From contig NC_092339.1 of the NCBI RefSeq assembly GCF_046630445.1, positions 79,631,501 to 79,695,500 on the forward strand: 64,000 bases of DNA, in the 5' to 3' direction. This stretch comes from Rutidosis leptorrhynchoides (lineage: Eukaryota > Streptophyta > Magnoliopsida > Asterales > Asteraceae). This document shows positions 60,880 through 64,000 of this stretch, in pieces. The notes under the pieces were generated by a model. The model saw only the letters and a program-made list of their open reading frames with translations. It had not been told where the DNA came from and searched no databases. Positions within the stretch are counted from its first letter, which is position 1; each line of letters starts with the position of its first letter. The translations under genes were made by a program, and so were the position numbers.

Positions 60880-60942
60880 CAAGCCGGGACTCGAACCGGC
60901 GACCTCCCGCTTACACCCCCAACACCTTAACCAACTACTCTA
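60880..60942 (-). other. tRNA-like relic with Pol III A and B boxes
   Basis: On the minus strand, TAGAGTAGTTGGTTAAGG (60942-60925) resembles an A box and GGTTCGAGTCC (60897-60887) is a perfect B box, with GGGTGTAAGCGGGAGGTC between them, like the anticodon arm and variable loop of a Thr-type tRNA. The anticodon stem does not pair, and no acceptor stem can be formed with the upstream bases. It is therefore not a working tRNA; a tRNA-derived scrap or the head of a SINE is more likely. Confidence 0.35.
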
Positions 60943-62298
60943 TTGTGTTTTTCCTGATGCATACTCGTTTTATTTTTCTTTAACCCCTCCTCATAGTGTT
61001 CTATCTCCTTCCCTTCTTCACTGAGCTAATCGACCAGAGGATCAAGGCAAACGAATTCGTGATTTATTTGAGACTTGTGGACAATAAGAAATCAGAAATT
61101 TATGTTTTTGATAATAAAAAAAATATAAAACGAAAAAAAAAATGAATATAGCTATATACAGCGTCGCTGTTTGAAATAAAAAAAAATTGATTCAGATTTT
61201 TCGAGCGTATTAGACAAACTTCATAACACGAAATATGTTGCAAATGATTCATAGAAGATTTATGAATCATTAATTTCAATTGAAACGACTTCTATAACTC
61301 CAATTTAATCCTAGAACACTCGGTTGACTTTTTATCTCAAAACTTTGACTCACAAATTCGATATCGTTTTGAAAAATTGGAAGTCCAAACTTTGCAGAAA
61401 GTTTGAGTGAATGATTTCTAATAACTCTGTAATTTTAGTTTTTAACCATTCATTCAATTTCGAGTCTTTGAAAAAAAAAATGGAACAGAGTGCAATGAGC
61501 TGTAAAAAATAAAGAAAAATAAATAAAACAATTTAATTAAATTCAGTGATTTAGAGTAATCTAAGATGATAATTGATAGTGAGAATAAAAGAACTGATTA
61601 AACTCCTCAATGTCAAAAGCAATTAGATTAACTTATAGTTCAAGTGTCGACAAATAAAGAAATTCGATCAATAATATAAATAATAAAGAATTAAAAGCTG
61701 AATGTGATTGGAAACAACTTTGTACTAGTGATTACGATATGTAACATTGAAGGAAGCAAACAAGGATCGATTTTGCCATATAGCAGTTGAGTGTTCGACC
61801 AGAACTCACGAGCAGATAGTAACCAAACAGAAAAAAAATGATAAAGACATAAATATTACGCTTATTTATATATTATATATCTGAATTATTTATCTGAATT
61901 ATATTATATTCAATTTAATATTAATAATTATTAATTAGTAATATATGATAATAATACTAATAATAATAATACTTCTTAATTTTATAAATAATAATAATAA
62001 CACTTTGTAATAATGTAATGGTAATAAGTATTATATTATTAATAATAATAATATATTACAATTATGTTTAAACTTGTAATTAAATTCAATATATTACTAT
62101 TATATATTAATATTTATGTCATATGGATAATATATCTTATGATAATATATCCTGAATATTTATTATATTACAATATATGTGTATATATTCATGTTGATAG
62201 CAACTTAATTATTTTATGTAATACTTTGAATATTCAATTCAATTCAAAAGATTAAATTGTATTTTATTATCTCAAATTATTATATATACTATTATTTA

Positions 62299-62351
<53 letters not shown>

Positions 62352-62519
62352 TTTATTTATAACAGTTGTTCGTGAATCGTCGGGAATAGTCAAAGAGTAA
62401 ATGAATAAATGAACGTAGTTCTAAAATTTGCAAGACTCGACAATACATACATTGCTTATCGTATCGAACTTATATAAAGATTAAGTTTAAATTTGGTCGA
62501 AAATTTTCGGGTCGTCACA

Positions 62520-63869
62520 GTACCTACCCGTTAAAGAAATTTCGTCCCGAAATTTGAGTGAGGTCGTCATGGTTAATGATAAATATATTTTTATGACGAA
62601 TATCAGTTGATAAATAGAGTTTTATCATTATTGATTAATATAGATAGAACGATTCGATTATGCGGAGCGTACGAGTGAAGTTGTCATAAAAGATTGAGAT
62701 AGTATTTAACTTTTGACGTAGTCTTGGTTGAATTTAGAAAATAAGGTACGTCTTAACTTTTGACGTAGAGGGTTGAATTTAGAAATTCAAAGGATTTAAA
62801 GAAAATCTTCGAAATCTAAAAGATTTGGTTCTTCGGCGAGTAAGGAAATTAAGATCTCTATAATTAAATACGGTGATCTGCCTCGATTACTCTGTCTGAT
62901 ATTTCCATTATAAATTAAGCTTTTTGCGTCCCATTATTTTCATCATTCCTATACTTTCCTTCTTAGTTCATACATCCAAAAGATTTTGAAAATGCTTAAT
63001 CCAGTTCTAATCCTTGATATTTTTCTAGTTATCATTTCTGTCATCCTTCTTTTCAATCTTCCACCAGAAGAATCTGTTTACTTCTACTATTACCTTGGGG
63101 TGATACTATTCTTAATTATACCGTCTCTTTGTATTGTTATTCGTATTAATATTCATGGTTTGTAACCTCCGTGTTGTTATTGGGTTTTATATTTTCACTG
63201 ACAATTTAGAGTCCCTGCTTCCGTCTTCTATAATTATCGTCATTCACAGTTAATGCTCTCTTTTATTTGCTGTGATTTATACCCTTTTTCTATTTCGGAG
63301 CTTCATGCTTTTGTTTTCTCATCCCGACTCTATACCAAGCGAATAATAGTCCATAATTTGTAGATATAGAGTTTCGAATGATTATAATGTTCTAGGCAGG
63401 AAGGAACGTGATAGCACGATTTGATTTTTAAATTTATCAACATCACGGAAGATAGAACCATCAAGAATACATTTTCTTGATATATTCAGGAGTTAAGTAG
63501 AATGATAAGGTTATGTAACATGACAGATGATGATGGTATGATCTACTGTGAACCACCATCACGTTTCATTAGAAACTCAGCATGACTTACTGTAATATAA
63601 TCACGTTGATCAAGTGTCATTATATTATACTAACTCATGCATCAATTCCCAACATTACTTCAATAACATTCATATTTTAAGTTCGAAAGTTTACAGAACA
63701 TAGAAACTAACAGTTTCTATATGATGTAACACTGATAGCACTAAGAGATTAATGATTTCAGATAAGAATAGTTATGAAAATATCTTCAGAAATATGGAGG
63801 ATATTTATAATGAAAAATTATGATGATATCTTGGAATTTCTAATATCGAAAGATGGTGAAGAAAATTTG
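62520..63869 (-). other. Polypurine site and 3' non-coding region of F
   Basis: GTACCTACCCGTT at 62520-62532 is the reversed polypurine site adjoining the LTR, followed by AAATTTCGTCCCGAAATTT-like sequence. The rest matches the tail of B in reverse. No ORF recognised. Confidence 0.75.
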
Positions 63870-64000
63870 TCCGCAAGAGTTTGGAGTCAGAAGCAAGGTA
63901 TTCACTAAAGATTTCATCAGAAACAGAATCATCAGGATTCGTAATGTACAAGTTTAGTACTTGTAATTTGTTCAGAGACTCCTTTGTAGTTTGTTCAATC
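63870..64000 (-). pseudogene. Captured poly(A)-binding-protein-like fragment in F
   Basis: The minus-strand frame from the window edge reads IEQTTKESLNKLQ, then VLNLYITNPDDSVSDE and IFSEYLA. This is the pattern of the linker and first strand of an RRM in plant poly(A)-binding proteins. It corresponds to 15110-15215 of B but keeps one open frame over the whole segment. More of the captured gene may lie beyond the right edge. Present in two members of the family, so the capture predates their split. Confidence 0.6.

Noticed and set aside
60880-60942. Functional tRNA gene
   Set aside because: Anticodon stem and acceptor stem do not pair; only the promoter boxes remain.

Overview
The window is plant nuclear DNA, and almost all of it is nested retrotransposon sequence. 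It is very AT-rich, holds long (TA)n and (ATT)n runs, and I recognise no intact host gene. The gypsy families (Tekay-type chromovirus and Athila-type), the LINE and the captured plant F-box gene point to a eudicot. The style of the LTRs and of the ORFs before gag suggests Asteraceae, but I cannot prove family or species from sequence alone.

Layout. Bases 1-965 are the end of a Tekay-type LTR (G), followed by 966-2272, a reversed and truncated LTR of another family (H). Bases 2273-4904 are AT-rich intergenic DNA with a foldback element. A minus-strand LINE (4905-5035 plus 27663-28585) is split by a complete Athila-type element, A1 (5036-27662, TSD CCGAT). A1 carries a decayed gag, tandem retropepsin-like domains and a spliced late ORF. 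It is itself interrupted by a gene-poor gypsy element in tandem arrangement, B (8374-19856), and by a copia-type solo LTR (24390-25343).

Right of the LINE is a second, minus-strand Athila-type element, A2. Its gag is split exactly by a full-length Tekay-type element, C (29765-42876, TSD AATTG). C is the best preserved element here: two long LTRs, PBS, a first ORF, a captured F-box gene, gag, a nearly open pol and a PPT. The 5' LTR of A2 is cut at 43764 by another Tekay-type element, E (minus strand, 43764-58955, decayed gag-pol). The 3' LTR of E holds a complete non-autonomous Athila-like element, D (46133-52208, TSD GTAAG, two 1826-bp LTRs). The first ORF of E is cut at 58956 by element F (minus strand), which runs off the right edge and is a relative of B.

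How the parts work together. Only C still has most of the gag-pol machinery, and even C has a gag-pol frame break and two stops in pol. B, D and F lack pol and would depend on enzymes supplied by other copies. The most interesting content is host-derived or family-specific: an F-box gene between PBS and gag of C; a poly(A)-binding-protein-like fragment in the 3' internal region of both B and F; up to three retropepsin-like domains in A1; a spliced late ORF in A1 behind an LTR-like CpG palindrome; and an ORF before gag that recurs in B, C and E. All of this was read by eye. No alignment, database search or divergence calculation was run.
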